Shown piece by piece: positions 9,303-17,459 of a DNA stretch of 57,469 nucleotides; within the stretch, counting starts at the first letter, position 1, and every line of letters starts with the position of its first letter. Position numbers and translations under genes: made by a program. The notes under the pieces are model-generated. The model was not told the origin of the DNA. It saw nothing but the letters and a program-made list of their open reading frames with translations, and ran no database searches. Origin of the DNA: QHXQ01 sp036389375 (GTDB lineage Bacteria; Acidobacteriota; Blastocatellia; Pyrinomonadales; Pyrinomonadaceae); contig DASVQA010000046.1 of NCBI GenBank assembly GCA_036389375.1, forward strand, positions 1 through 57,469. The letters run 5' to 3'.

Positions 9303-12300
9303 ATGTACTTCTTTACCTCATGGGCGGTCGCCCCCAACTTCTCCAAACGAGTCGTCTGTCTGCTCACTTTATGCATAGTCTTTGCTGAGTGTTTTTCTTT
9401 AGTAGTGCGCGCCCAAGAGAGGGTCGTCAACATAAGTTACGGAAAATTAGTTGATGGATCGCAGCTTACCCATTCTGGCGCAACTGTTAAAGCAATCCTA
9501 GAGCGGCTGGGGCAACTGCCCAACGTTAGGACTCCGGCCTCAGTCGACGTTGAAGAAGATTTAGACACTCTCACCAAGAAAGCGAAGGCGTTCGACCGGA
9601 GGCAGCAGGAGTACCGGCGCAGGCTGCAAGCGTATCAACAGAGAATAGCCAACCTTAAGGATCAGGCCGCACGTGGCACGGCCACGTGGGCATCGCTCGA
9701 AGCGGCTCAAAAGGAGAATGCGGCGCTTCACCGGCTCGAAGCACAACTCATGCAGGAGGGCACGCAGATCGAAGCTGAGATGGCGAGGCTGAAGCCGCTG
9801 GCGGAATCGTACGGGGTTTACAGGGCAAGCCTCGCACTACAGTCTGAGGTCGAGCCCTTCCTTGAGCCGTACGCCTTCCTACTGGAGGACGCGCTGGAGA
9901 CATCCGACGCTGAAAAGGCCAAGCGCCAACTCATAGACGTGGGCACGCTCTTCCCCGCGGGCGAGCCGCAGCCGGCTTGGGCTAACCTTGTTCGGACGCG
10001 TCGGTACTATGTCTTGAGTGACGGCGCGGGCTTCGTCCGTCTGTTCATTCCTGGAACAAGCCCGCGCCAAGCCTACGAAGAACACTACGGTGTCCTTCGC
10101 CATGTCCTTAACTGGCTGCTGAGGAGCAGTTCCGCGCAGGGCTCGTCTCAGCTTAAGGTGGAGGTTTTCGCCTATGAGAACGATTTCCCCACACAGACGC
10201 TAAGGCTGCACGCCGAGCTTCATAATATGGTCGTCCGGGCGCCACTCTCCACGCTGGCTGGCACAGCCCCGCTTGACCTTGTAGCGATGGAGCAGTTTTT
10301 AGGCAAAGGGCGCATGCTTGAAGGAGCCTACATCAACGATGCAGGCTCTCTAGTCCTCTACGGCTCCGAGCGGCAGCGAAAACCCACACTAGAGGGGCAG
10401 CCGGTATCGCTCGCGGACTTCGCTGCGGCCTACCGCGCGGTTTTCTACGCCGGCCACGGCGATGCCTATATCAGCCTCGACCCTAGCCCATACCCCGAGC
10501 AGGTTAACGTGAACTTCGGCGGGCGCCTCGCGGACACGCGCCTCGGCTGGGTGGTGCTGCGCTCGGACATGCGGTTCAAGACGCTCAGCGACGACTTCGA
10601 CCCAGAGATCGGGATTCGCCGCGCCGAAGAGCTGCGCCGGAAGCTGCCGGACTTCCTCACCCAACAGGAGCGGCGCATTTCCTCCCCTTCAGAGAAGACA
10701 CCGGAATTCGAGGCTACGCGTTTCTGGTTCTATCCCGACAGCGTTTCCGTCTCGCAGAGCGCCGATCAGAAGTTCATGAGAATCACTTCGCCGCGCTTCA
10801 CTGGCGCGGCTGAGCGCCAGGAGGCGTCAGCCGGCGACAAGCAACTGAGCGATAAGACCCCGCCTTGGACGAGTAAAACCCTCGACCACCTGAACCGCAA
10901 CTACGCTGCCTTCGCCAAGTCCTTCCCCGAGCTTGATGAACTCGACAACGTCGGCACCTTGCTGGCGCTCTTCACTTGGTTGCAGCAGCAACAGAAGGCG
11001 GGCGGGGCGCGCCTCGACCTCGACGCCTTGCTAGATGTCGAGCTGCCTAGGTGCTCTACCCCCCGCCGCCGCCCGCAAATGATCGTCGGCTACATTAAGA
11101 TGGGCACCCGCGTGGAGCCGGTAGACTTCTCCTGGGTGGCCGAGGAGATGGCGGCGAGCCGGCCAGCAGGCCAGGAACAGGTCGCCGCCTCAGCCGAGGA
11201 GCGAAAGGAGGCGGAGAACGGCATATTTGAGCGCGTCTCCGAGATACTTCTCTTCCAGTCCTTAGAGAAATCGACTGGATCGCAGCCAGCAGGCACTAGC
11301 ATAAACGGCGGCATTGACCTCGGCATGAGGAAGGTCATCAAGAGGCCCAAGCCGCTGCCACCTTCCGACCAAGCACTTTACGCGCGTCTCAAACAGGCAA
11401 CACCCGAGGCGCGCGTCACGACGCCGTCGAAGGTTTTCGCGCGCTCCGAGGCTCGGCCGCCGCAGGCAATCGAACCCTACCGCGCCTCCGCTCCGATAGA
11501 ACACCGCATCCTAGCGCCCGAGCCGACTACCGCAGGGCAGCCTGCGGCGGCGCGGAGCGAGGTGTCCCGCACCCAGTATGAGTTGCTAACCTACGGACAG
11601 CAGGGTAAGACCATGTGGGTGCGACTCAGCGAACAGAATCCGCTGGGGCTAGCACCCTCGAAGACTGTACACCTCGGCGACGACGGGGCGGTCGTGGCCT
11701 TCACACGCTTTGAGCAGGGCCAGCCGCAGCATTACCGCTTCGCGAAGTCTGGCGATGTTCTTGTCGCCGAGCCAGCGCCCCGTTCGGCCCGGACGGCTGA
11801 AGATGTCGCGCTCGTCAACACAGCGCTGCGTGAAGAGACGCCCACGCGAGCTTGGCGGCACCTGCCGGAAGACACCAACATCACCGCCATCGAAAAAACG
11901 AAAGATGGCAGGACGGCCATCCTTGAGGACTTGAGCGACGGCAATCATAAGCTAACCTACTACGGCGCGGACGGTAGTCCCAGCGAGTCATTCACGGGCA
12001 GGCGCGCTCTCGGAGAGCTTGAGGACATCGCCCGCGATAATGTGAGCGGCGGAGGTAGAGGCCCAAACGGCCCTAACGGTCCCAGCGGCCCTACAAACAC
12101 AGGTGGGGCACCGGGTGCCGGAGGCGGAGGTGGGGGCGACGGGGGTGGCCCGAACAAGCTTTCATTCATGTACGCCTCGGAGGACAGCGACAACATCCGA
12201 CTGACCATCGGGAGTAGGAAGAAGGATGTGTCAGCTGCGAAAATGGAGGAATTCCTCAGTGACCCCATGAGCAAGAATAGCACCGTCTTAGACGACGTGC

Positions 12301-13085
12301 TCAGGCCGGAAGGTGGGGGGGCAGGCGAGTTCGTCGTCTACCGCGATGCGCTAACGCGCCGCCCCGAGCGGTTCGGCGGCTCGCTCAAAGCTGGGAGGAC
12401 GGACGACCCTATGCGGCTCGCCGTTGCCCTGCGCGAGCGCTACCCGGAGTTGAAGATATATCTGGACGACGAGGTAGAAATCGCCGCCCGCAACCAGAAG
12501 TTGCTCGCGCCGCTACGCAGACCGGCAGACCTTGGCGTCCTAGCGCCCGAGGAGAGCTTCTCTGTGACCGACCACGACCTTGTAAAGAAGATTAAAGATA
12601 CCCTGAACGCCGCAGGCATACGGGTGTTCTCAACTGCCGAAGGCACGCGCGGTGTGCCAAACATCCTGCTGATCTCCGGACACAACGACGCCAATTTGGT
12701 GACCTATCTGACATCACTTGGAGAGCAGGGCCTGCTTAAGGACAAGGTTCTGATCCTTAACACCTGCTACGCCGTTGACAACCCGAATCTTGCACATCAC
12801 CTCATCCAGAGGTATGGCGCGCGGGGCATCTACCTTCATACAGAGACGATCAGGCCCGTCGCGCTCCAGCCGGTCATGGATCAACTCGGCGTTGTGCTTA
12901 AAGAGGTCGAGAGTAGCGGTGCGGCGGTTCACCCGTCGGAACTGCTCGACCGAGCCATAGATCGTGTGCTCCTAGACAAATCACTAAGCCCACGACTGAA
13001 GAGTGAAGTCATGAAGCTGAAGCGTGGCGTGCTGCAAATCTCCAGTGCAGTCAGTCCTGGCAGCGATGAGCGGCTCGCGGGGTGA
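9303..13085 (+). CDS. Exported multidomain protein with C-terminal caspase/CHAT-like His-Cys dyad
   Basis: 1260 residues, not recognised as a whole. The N-terminus looks like a signal peptide (hydrophobic VVCLLTLCIVFAECFSLVV then RA-QE), so it should act outside the cytoplasm. Residues about 85-170 are highly charged and probably coiled coil. The middle has a folded region of unknown type and an Ala/Pro-rich section. Residues about 916-953 form a Gly-rich linker with collagen-like GPN triplets. The C-terminal 220 residues have the layout of clan CD cysteine peptidases: a hydrophobic strand ending in SGH (His1127) and 28 residues later a strand ending in NTC (Cys1155). Activity is inferred from these motifs only. 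AAAGGA lies seven bases before the ATG. The 13098 gene follows after 12 bases and is likely co-transcribed. Confidence 0.7.
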   Translation: MYFFTSWAVAPNFSKRVVCLLTLCIVFAECFSLVVRAQERVVNISYGKLVDGSQLTHSGATVKAILERLGQLPNVRTPASVDVEEDLDTLTKKAKAFDRRQQEYRRRLQAYQQRIANLKDQAARGTATWASLEAAQKENAALHRLEAQLMQEGTQIEAEMARLKPLAESYGVYRASLALQSEVEPFLEPYAFLLEDALETSDAEKAKRQLIDVGTLFPAGEPQPAWANLVRTRRYYVLSDGAGFVRLFIPGTSPRQAYEEHYGVLRHVLNWLLRSSSAQGSSQLKVEVFAYENDFPTQTLRLHAELHNMVVRAPLSTLAGTAPLDLVAMEQFLGKGRMLEGAYINDAGSLVLYGSERQRKPTLEGQPVSLADFAAAYRAVFYAGHGDAYISLDPSPYPEQVNVNFGGRLADTRLGWVVLRSDMRFKTLSDDFDPEIGIRRAEELRRKLPDFLTQQERRISSPSEKTPEFEATRFWFYPDSVSVSQSADQKFMRITSPRFTGAAERQEASAGDKQLSDKTPPWTSKTLDHLNRNYAAFAKSFPELDELDNVGTLLALFTWLQQQQKAGGARLDLDALLDVELPRCSTPRRRPQMIVGYIKMGTRVEPVDFSWVAEEMAASRPAGQEQVAASAEERKEAENGIFERVSEILLFQSLEKSTGSQPAGTSINGGIDLGMRKVIKRPKPLPPSDQALYARLKQATPEARVTTPSKVFARSEARPPQAIEPYRASAPIEHRILAPEPTTAGQPAAARSEVSRTQYELLTYGQQGKTMWVRLSEQNPLGLAPSKTVHLGDDGAVVAFTRFEQGQPQHYRFAKSGDVLVAEPAPRSARTAEDVALVNTALREETPTRAWRHLPEDTNITAIEKTKDGRTAILEDLSDGNHKLTYYGADGSPSESFTGRRALGELEDIARDNVSGGGRGPNGPNGPSGPTNTGGAPGAGGGGGGDGGGPNKLSFMYASEDSDNIRLTIGSRKKDVSAAKMEEFLSDPMSKNSTVLDDVLRPEGGGAGEFVVYRDALTRRPERFGGSLKAGRTDDPMRLAVALRERYPELKIYLDDEVEIAARNQKLLAPLRRPADLGVLAPEESFSVTDHDLVKKIKDTLNAAGIRVFSTAEGTRGVPNILLISGHNDANLVTYLTSLGEQGLLKDKVLILNTCYAVDNPNLAHHLIQRYGARGIYLHTETIRPVALQPVMDQLGVVLKEVESSGAAVHPSELLDRAIDRVLLDKSLSPRLKSEVMKLKRGVLQISSAVSPGSDERLAG

Positions 13086-13097
13086 GGATTAAAACCT

Positions 13098-13886
13098 ATG
13101 TCTGAAGAACAAAAGCTCTCCACGCAGGCGCTAGCGCTAGAGCGTGGGCCGTTCGCGGGCGATCTCTTGGTCTCGCCTTATGACGTAGACTTCGGCACAG
13201 AAGGGGCGGGCACGATTACTGTTAAAAGCCTGGACGTTCGTTTGGGCGACCGTCCCGTATGCCGTAACTTGCGGCGACTCTACGAACTCAGCCACGGCGA
13301 ACTGCCGCCGGACGTAGCAGTCTTTGACGAATACGACATATGGTCTATCACCCACGTCATAGGCGCAATCCATCGGCAGGACTCGTACCCGAAGGTCAAG
13401 GGCATAGGCTATGAGGCGAATTTTGAGAACGCGGCAAAGGTGCTGACCATCGAAATTCTGCCGCGCAGCAAGTTCGTGACTGTCGGCGAGGTCAAGAGCG
13501 AAACCCAGTTCGACTTGGGACTTGAAGGACATGCGCGCCCCCCCGAGGCAGTCAAGGAGTTTCTAAATCAAGTAGAATATCTCGGGGGGGACGCGAGCAT
13601 TAAACTGTCTTCGGATCTGAAGATGGTCGGGCGGGTTTCGTTCTCTGTGATGACGCCGGTCATTCAGGCTGTCGGACTCGGCTCTTCTCACTGCGAGTGG
13701 CTCTTCGAGGTTGAGGACAAGCCGCTCCTCGGCGACCAGATTATGCTCCAGACGGTTCTCGTGCCGCGTGGCACCCGCGAGCTAAAATTCAAAGCCCGCG
13801 GGTACGTCCTACTCAGACCAAGTTGGATCAGCTTTTCGACCATGCTTTACACTGATTGGCTGGAGGTAGAGTGCCAGCTAGCTTGA
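13098..13886 (+). CDS. Hypothetical protein downstream of the caspase-like gene
   Basis: 262 residues with no signal peptide, membrane segment or recognised motif. The sequence alternates short hydrophobic and charged stretches (for example TITVKSLDVRLGD, WLFEVEDKPLLGDQIMLQTV), suggesting a beta-rich cytoplasmic fold. The ATG is 12 bases after the 9303 gene stop, with only a weak GAGG 14 bases upstream, so translation may be coupled. As its likely operon partner, roles as an inhibitor, substrate or chaperone of the caspase-like protein are possible, but nothing in the sequence decides. If the first protein is exported and this one is not, they may not meet directly. Confidence 0.65.
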   Translation: MSEEQKLSTQALALERGPFAGDLLVSPYDVDFGTEGAGTITVKSLDVRLGDRPVCRNLRRLYELSHGELPPDVAVFDEYDIWSITHVIGAIHRQDSYPKVKGIGYEANFENAAKVLTIEILPRSKFVTVGEVKSETQFDLGLEGHARPPEAVKEFLNQVEYLGGDASIKLSSDLKMVGRVSFSVMTPVIQAVGLGSSHCEWLFEVEDKPLLGDQIMLQTVLVPRGTRELKFKARGYVLLRPSWISFSTMLYTDWLEVECQLA

Positions 13887-14274
13887 GCATAGCAACCGAG
13901 AAAGATCGCGGCAGCATCTGTGGAAACGCCTCGACGATAGGGTAGACACATTGTTGCTTAGCGAGCGGATGGCATGAGTGATGAAGTGGGTAACTGGGAT
14001 GGGTGCATGTAATTTGTCGTAAGGACGGCCACGAACGGAGGCATTGTCGTAGGGGTAGGGATGGTACCAGTAATCATTTCGTGTTTTTTGCTCTTGTCAG
14101 TCGTTTGGGTTCATTAGTCAACTACGAATGATTTTAATGATCTAGGTACTCATGCATTCAATCTGCTCAAAGTGCACAAATCTAGAACTATAAAATATCG
14201 CGTTGCTTGGTACTTTGCTGTCATGTCTATTATTAGCCTTTCAGTTTTTCTTGCTGGTAGAGTAATCAAATATT
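13887..14274. other. AT-rich gap without supported gene
   Basis: About 390 bases of lower GC between the 13098 gene and the convergent XRE gene. A short plus-strand frame (GTG at 14172 to TAA at 14288) would encode 38 residues with one hydrophobic stretch (VAWYFAVMSIISLSVFLAG). It lacks a ribosome site and overlaps the end of the XRE gene, so it may be a remnant of a membrane protein gene rather than a live one. Confidence 0.4.
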
Positions 14275-14508
14275 TTAATCCAAGCTAAATTCAAACCAGT
14301 CAGCTCCCAGTTCTGGGCGTATCTTCAGAACTTTCGAGAACTGCTCGATCATGTGGTCGGACGAAGGGGTGCGGCGGTTGCGCTCGATGTCGTTGAGGTA
14401 GGGCGCGGAGATGTGCTTCCCGTCCTCCTTGAGAATGCGCGCGGCAAGTTCTTTTTGTTTGAGCTCGGCTTTTACGCGCGCGTCTTGGATGATGTCCCCG
14501 AACTGCAT
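14275..14508 (-). CDS. Small XRE-family HTH regulator
   Basis: 77 residues, essentially one lambda Cro/C1-type helix-turn-helix: KQKELAARI as helix 2 region and ISAPYLNDIERNRRTPSS across the recognition helix and following turn. It should bind DNA as a dimer and act as a repressor. The ATG has AGGGA about eight bases upstream and a near-consensus promoter. It reads in the same direction as the ubiquitin-like operon, 176 bases downstream of it, but has its own promoter. Its recognition helix differs clearly from those of the two XRE proteins at 17.1 and 18.5 kb, so it probably sees other operators. Confidence 0.8.
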   Translation of the reverse strand: MQFGDIIQDARVKAELKQKELAARILKEDGKHISAPYLNDIERNRRTPSSDHMIEQFSKVLKIRPELGADWFEFSLD

Positions 14509-14561
14509 TTTGTGTTCCCTGAAAGCTGACTGTCCACACTGATTAGCTTGTCAGCGAACTC

Positions 14562-14590
14562 AATCTATTAAACTGAACATTTTTTGTCAA
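14562..14590 (-). promoter_or_regulatory. Promoter of the small XRE gene
   Basis: On the minus strand TTGACA (14590-14585), 17-base spacer, TAGATT (14567-14562). The start codon is about 55 bases downstream. The GCTTGACA word of the neighbouring promoters is absent here. Confidence 0.65.
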
Positions 14591-14684
14591 TTTACTTCTG
14601 CGCACCATGTTTTCCCCGTTCAAATTTACGATGCGCCGTGACCCGAAGGTCTAACAGCGCAGGCCTGGAACACATGTGATGGGT

Positions 14685-16130
14685 TTAAACCCGTGCCCGG
14701 CACGGGAGCCGTAATCGATCCCCGCGCGCGCGCAGGCTCTGCACGGTGTCGCTGCAATCCATGCAGAACTCGTCCGCCATCGGCCCGACTTCGGTGAGGA
14801 GGCGCTCGCGGACGAAGTTAATCTGGTGGTGGAGATTAACCCCCTGGTGATAAAGCCCCGTGAACATCATCATCATGTCGTTGACCGCCTGGGCGGCGGA
14901 GAGCACGTTCAAGGTGATGACGCTCGGCTCGGCGACGTCTTCAGACTCGACGTAGCGCTGAGCGCGTCGCTCATTTTCGCTCAGTGCCTCCTCTTGCAGG
15001 CGCGCCGCCGGGATTAGCTCGTGACAGTTCAGGCATCCTGCCCCCGCGTATGGAAGAACAGGGCGTGTCGCGACGAAGGCGTCGCCTACCGTGCCGGACT
15101 TCCTATCCACCGGCACTTTCGCGCCGATTTGGACGCCGGGGATTAAGTACTGATGCACGAGCGCGTTGAAGACTAGGCGGCTCTGAATAGAGTCGCTGGC
15201 CAAAAATAGGAAATCCACGTCGGTAAGGAGTCGCGCCGTGGGCTCGTTGAGGACGTTGCCGACGACCGCGTCGAAGCGAATATTAGGGTTAGCGCGGAGC
15301 GCCACCCGCCGCGCCACGTGAACCTTTCGGCTCGCGAAGCGCCTGCCTAATTCCCGCAACCATATGCTCCGCCGGCCGGCGAGCCACGCCATCGCGTCCC
15401 ACCGCGTCGCGCCGACGACGCGCGGCAGATTGCTCGACTCCACGCGGTCGAAATCAACAGCGACAATGTGGCCGACCCCGAGGCGTGACAGCCACTCGTT
15501 GATGAGGGATCCGCCGCCGCCGAGCCCGATGATGCCCACCTTCAATCCGGACAAAATCTCCTGGCCAAGATCGCCGAAAAGGCGGGCGTGGCGGTCGTAG
15601 ACCGGGTCGGCATGGCGCGGTCTCGGCCGCGGGTTCGGGTAAAGCTTTCGCACTCTCGGCCCGACTATTGTTGCGTGATCGAGTTCGAACCGACCCTCCG
15701 GAGTCCAGATGTCGCCAGCCACGGCCTCGCGCGCGAACACTAGCGCGCCGACCGGGCCGCCGTTCGTGATGTCGAGAAGGGCGGGATAGCCGCGCTCGTG
15801 CGACGCGAGGTCGTCACCGGAAAATCTGACCGAATCCAGCCCGCCGTGACAGTGCACGGCCAAGTAACACAATTTTTGTGCGGCGCAGTAGTCCGACTGC
15901 TGGGCCACGAACTGGGCCGTCAGCGCACGGTAGCCGCGCGTTCCCGGGACGTAGTCAACCCCGTCACGGGCAAGCAGTACTTCGCGCGCGAGCAGGCGCG
16001 CGCCCCGCTCGGTCTCGGCGATGCCGGCGACGATCACCGCGCCGTGCTCGTCGTAATCGCCCGGGAATAGGTGGTCGTGGAGTCGTCGGTAGAGCGCCTC
16101 GTCCATCGTAAGAGAAACTGGAGTCTTCAT
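14685..16130 (-). CDS. JAMM deubiquitinase-like / E1-like (ThiF) fusion protein
   Basis: 481 residues. The N-terminal part is a JAB/JAMM metalloprotease with all ligands visible: Glu28, His93-x-His95, Ser104 and Asp107 in the HxH-x8-SxxD spacing. From about residue 185 an E1/ThiF adenylation domain begins: GIIGLGGGGSLINEWL (nucleotide-binding loop) and AVDFDRVESSNLPR. Two CxxC pairs (Cys366/369, Cys456/459) are spaced as a zinc site, leaving only Cys477 near the C-terminus as a free cysteine in the E1 half; there is no obvious crossover-loop catalytic cysteine. It should mature or remove a ubiquitin-like protein and activate its C-terminus. The start at 16130 overlaps the E2-like stop (ATGA); the frame upstream of it only shadows that gene. 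A GC hairpin (14690-14706) lies at the 3' end. Confidence 0.88.
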   Translation of the reverse strand: MKTPVSLTMDEALYRRLHDHLFPGDYDEHGAVIVAGIAETERGARLLAREVLLARDGVDYVPGTRGYRALTAQFVAQQSDYCAAQKLCYLAVHCHGGLDSVRFSGDDLASHERGYPALLDITNGGPVGALVFAREAVAGDIWTPEGRFELDHATIVGPRVRKLYPNPRPRPRHADPVYDRHARLFGDLGQEILSGLKVGIIGLGGGGSLINEWLSRLGVGHIVAVDFDRVESSNLPRVVGATRWDAMAWLAGRRSIWLRELGRRFASRKVHVARRVALRANPNIRFDAVVGNVLNEPTARLLTDVDFLFLASDSIQSRLVFNALVHQYLIPGVQIGAKVPVDRKSGTVGDAFVATRPVLPYAGAGCLNCHELIPAARLQEEALSENERRAQRYVESEDVAEPSVITLNVLSAAQAVNDMMMMFTGLYHQGVNLHHQINFVRERLLTEVGPMADEFCMDCSDTVQSLRARGDRLRLPCRARV

Positions 16131-16510
16131 TGTACTTTCACCCAATCGATAACCTTGGCGAGCTTGGTCGCGGCCGTGTCGACGGCCGGATTCAAGCGGT
16201 TTGACCGGCGCGATATTTGAATTGCCGGGCGGCCCTGCCACTGGGTCGGCCCGGAGAACCCTGCCCCGTGCGCGCGCCCGTCCGCGCGCCGGAGCTGTGA
16301 GTCCATGAAATGAGGGTAGACGTCCGCGCGTGGGTACTGGAACGTAATGAGAAATCCGAACCATGTGGTGGCGGGGACGTAGCGATCACCGAGCGATAAA
16401 TCGTGGACGATGACGTACGCCCCGCCCTGAGGTTCGGGTTCGACGTCAACCCGATGGCCCTCGAAGGAGGTTCTGATCTCCGCGATGGCCTGCTCGACTT
16501 CAGGCGTCAT
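16127..16510 (-). CDS. E2-like protein of a ubiquitin-like system, cysteine-free
   Basis: 127 residues. By length, position between a Ubl and a JAMM-E1 gene, and pattern (a strand-rich core with FGFLITFQYPRADVYPHFM and a C-terminal WQGRPAIQISRRSNR followed by a helix), it fits the prokaryotic E2-related families that accompany such operons. It contains no cysteine at all, so it cannot form the usual E2 thioester; Ser/Thr oxyester transfer or a scaffold role are alternatives. A G-rich tract lies upstream of the ATG at 16510, and 16 bases separate it from the Ubl stop. Family assignment rests on context and weak resemblance, so the E2 fold is an inference. Confidence 0.7.
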   Translation of the reverse strand: MTPEVEQAIAEIRTSFEGHRVDVEPEPQGGAYVIVHDLSLGDRYVPATTWFGFLITFQYPRADVYPHFMDSQLRRADGRAHGAGFSGPTQWQGRPAIQISRRSNRLNPAVDTAATKLAKVIDWVKVQ

Positions 16511-16526
16511 CTCTACTGCCCCCCCT

Positions 16527-16802
16527 TCACGAGTTGTCGTCGGGTGCCACTGCGCGGAATGCCTGGTTCTTGTTCAGCGTCACCGTCTCTTGATCGCCGA
16601 CCTGCTTGAGATGGCCACCGCCTTTGACCTCGAACAGCGCGAAATCAGTCTGGATTGACACGCCCTGACGGATGGCGGTCGTCTTAATCTCAAGGCCTGT
16701 CACCTTGTGGTCGGTGAAGGTGACGGGCCGCCCGTTGACGGTCACCGTGACGTCCTTCTCTGCTTTCGGCTGCTCGCCGAGTTTGTTTACTTCAACGCTC
16801 AT
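16527..16802 (-). CDS. Ubiquitin-like (multiubiquitin-type) protein
   Basis: 91 residues with one beta-grasp domain of the bacterial multiubiquitin type: VTVNGRPVTFTDHKVTGLEI forms the first hairpin and start of the helix, then FALFEVKGGG, and TVTLNKNQAFRAV near the end. It contains no cysteine and no terminal diglycine; the chain ends APDDNS, so any conjugation would use an unusual C-terminus or need trimming by the JAMM domain encoded two genes on. I choose the ATG at 16802, which has AGGAGG 11 bases upstream; the longer frame starts at a TTG without such a site. It is first in the operon Ubl, E2-like, JAMM-E1, behind its own promoter and operator-like repeats. Confidence 0.8.
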   Translation of the reverse strand: MSVEVNKLGEQPKAEKDVTVTVNGRPVTFTDHKVTGLEIKTTAIRQGVSIQTDFALFEVKGGGHLKQVGDQETVTLNKNQAFRAVAPDDNS

Positions 16803-16879
16803 GTCTGGTAATTCCTCCTCGCCCTTCGGCGCCTCTTGTAAATTTGAAATCAAGCCCGTTCTTCCCTGAGCTCACAGTC

Positions 16880-16908
16880 AGTTTACACAGTGGTGCTTGA
16901 TTTGTCAA
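16880..16908 (-). promoter_or_regulatory. Promoter of the ubiquitin-like operon
   Basis: On the minus strand TTGACA (16908-16903), 17-base spacer, TAAACT (16885-16880). The -35 hexamer is part of TGCTTGACA and overlaps the palindrome at 16894-16911. Confidence 0.65.
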
Positions 16909-16921
16909 GCATCATCAAGCA
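16894..16921. promoter_or_regulatory. Operator-like palindrome plus phased half-site
   Basis: A perfect inverted repeat TGCTTGA-tttg-TCAAGCA (16894-16911, geometry 7-4-7) is followed by a third TCAAGCA at 16915-16921, exactly 10 bases from the previous one. It covers the -35 of the ubiquitin-like operon promoter, so a bound protein would block polymerase. Confidence 0.6.
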
Positions 16922-16977
16922 AAAAATTGTGATGTAGCAGCAGACGTCAAGAAATAACGTACACTATATTGTATGTC

Positions 16978-17014
16978 TGCTTGCAAAAGTAAGCATCGCT
17001 TGACCTTGCTTGAC
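16978..17014. promoter_or_regulatory. Operator-like repeats of the XRE/ImmA promoter
   Basis: An imperfect inverted repeat TGCTTGC-aaaa-GTAAGCA (16978-16995, again 7-4-7) is followed by two direct GCTTGAC words at 16998 and 17008, one helical turn apart. The last one contains the start of the -35 hexamer of the plus-strand promoter. Confidence 0.6.
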
Positions 17015-17039
17015 ATTGTTAGCAGCACGGGTTTATAAA
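17010..17039 (+). promoter_or_regulatory. Promoter of the XRE-ImmA pair
   Basis: TTGACA (17010-17015), 18-base spacer, TATAAA (17034-17039). It diverges from the ubiquitin-like operon promoter; the two start regions lie about 100 bases apart with operator-like repeats between them. Confidence 0.65.
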
Positions 17040-17061
17040 TGTATACGCGTGCCCACGAAAC

Positions 17062-17100
17062 ATTGTGAAAGGAGAAATTGTGAAAGGAGAACGAATATGA
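17062..17100 (+). promoter_or_regulatory. Duplicated ribosome binding site and mini-ORF before the XRE gene
   Basis: ATTGTGAAAGGAGAA occurs twice in exact tandem (17062-17076 and 17077-17091), so the ribosome site AAAGGAG is doubled. The upstream copy fits a GTG at 17080 that opens a six-codon frame ending in TGA at 17098-17100, overlapping the XRE ATG (17097-17099). The downstream copy serves the XRE start directly, seven bases before it. Confidence 0.55.
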
Positions 17101-17453
17101 GCAGGGTGCTAGGTGAGGAGCTACGCCGCCTGCGAATCAACAAAGGAGTCAGCCTGAGGGAGGTCGAGAAAGCAACTAAAGTCTCGAACGCTTACCTCTC
17201 GCAACTCGAAAACGGAAAAACAGATCAACCTTCCCCTCGCGTCTTGCATAAACTCGCCGAATACTACGGTGTTCCTTACAACCGCCTGATGGAGATCGCC
17301 GGCTACCTCCAGCCATCGGAGAACGCGCAGCACAATAAGGTAGGGGGACTACAGGCCGCGTTGATGAGCAGTGATCTCACAGAGGAGGAAGAAAAAACGG
17401 TCGCACAATTCATTCAGTTCCTTCGCGCGCAGCGTGCAGGCGAAGGCAGCTAG
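17097..17453 (+). CDS. XRE-family HTH regulator paired with ImmA
   Basis: 118 residues. The N-terminal half is a Cro/C1-type helix-turn-helix (LRINKGVSLREVEKATKVS, then SNAYLSQLENGK as recognition helix), followed by QPSPRVLHKLAEYYGVPY and an acidic C-terminal tail likely used for dimerisation. I start at the ATG at 17097 with AAAGGAG seven bases upstream; the frame upstream opens only at a TTG. The ImmA/IrrE protease gene starts six bases after its stop. In known XRE-ImmA pairs the protease cleaves or inactivates the repressor, relieving control of mobile or defence genes. It is a close paralogue of the XRE protein at 18494, and GCTTGAC operator-like sites flank both promoters. Confidence 0.88.
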   Translation: MSRVLGEELRRLRINKGVSLREVEKATKVSNAYLSQLENGKTDQPSPRVLHKLAEYYGVPYNRLMEIAGYLQPSENAQHNKVGGLQAALMSSDLTEEEEKTVAQFIQFLRAQRAGEGS

Positions 17454-17459
17454 ATCGAC

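Noticed and set aside
14172..14288. Short frame with one hydrophobic segment
   Set aside because: GTG start without ribosome site, overlaps the end of the XRE gene; possibly a remnant, noted in the gap entry.
16131..16364. 78-residue N-terminal extension of the JAMM-E1 protein
   Set aside because: It only reads through the E2-like gene in another frame; the ATGA overlap start at 16130 is better.
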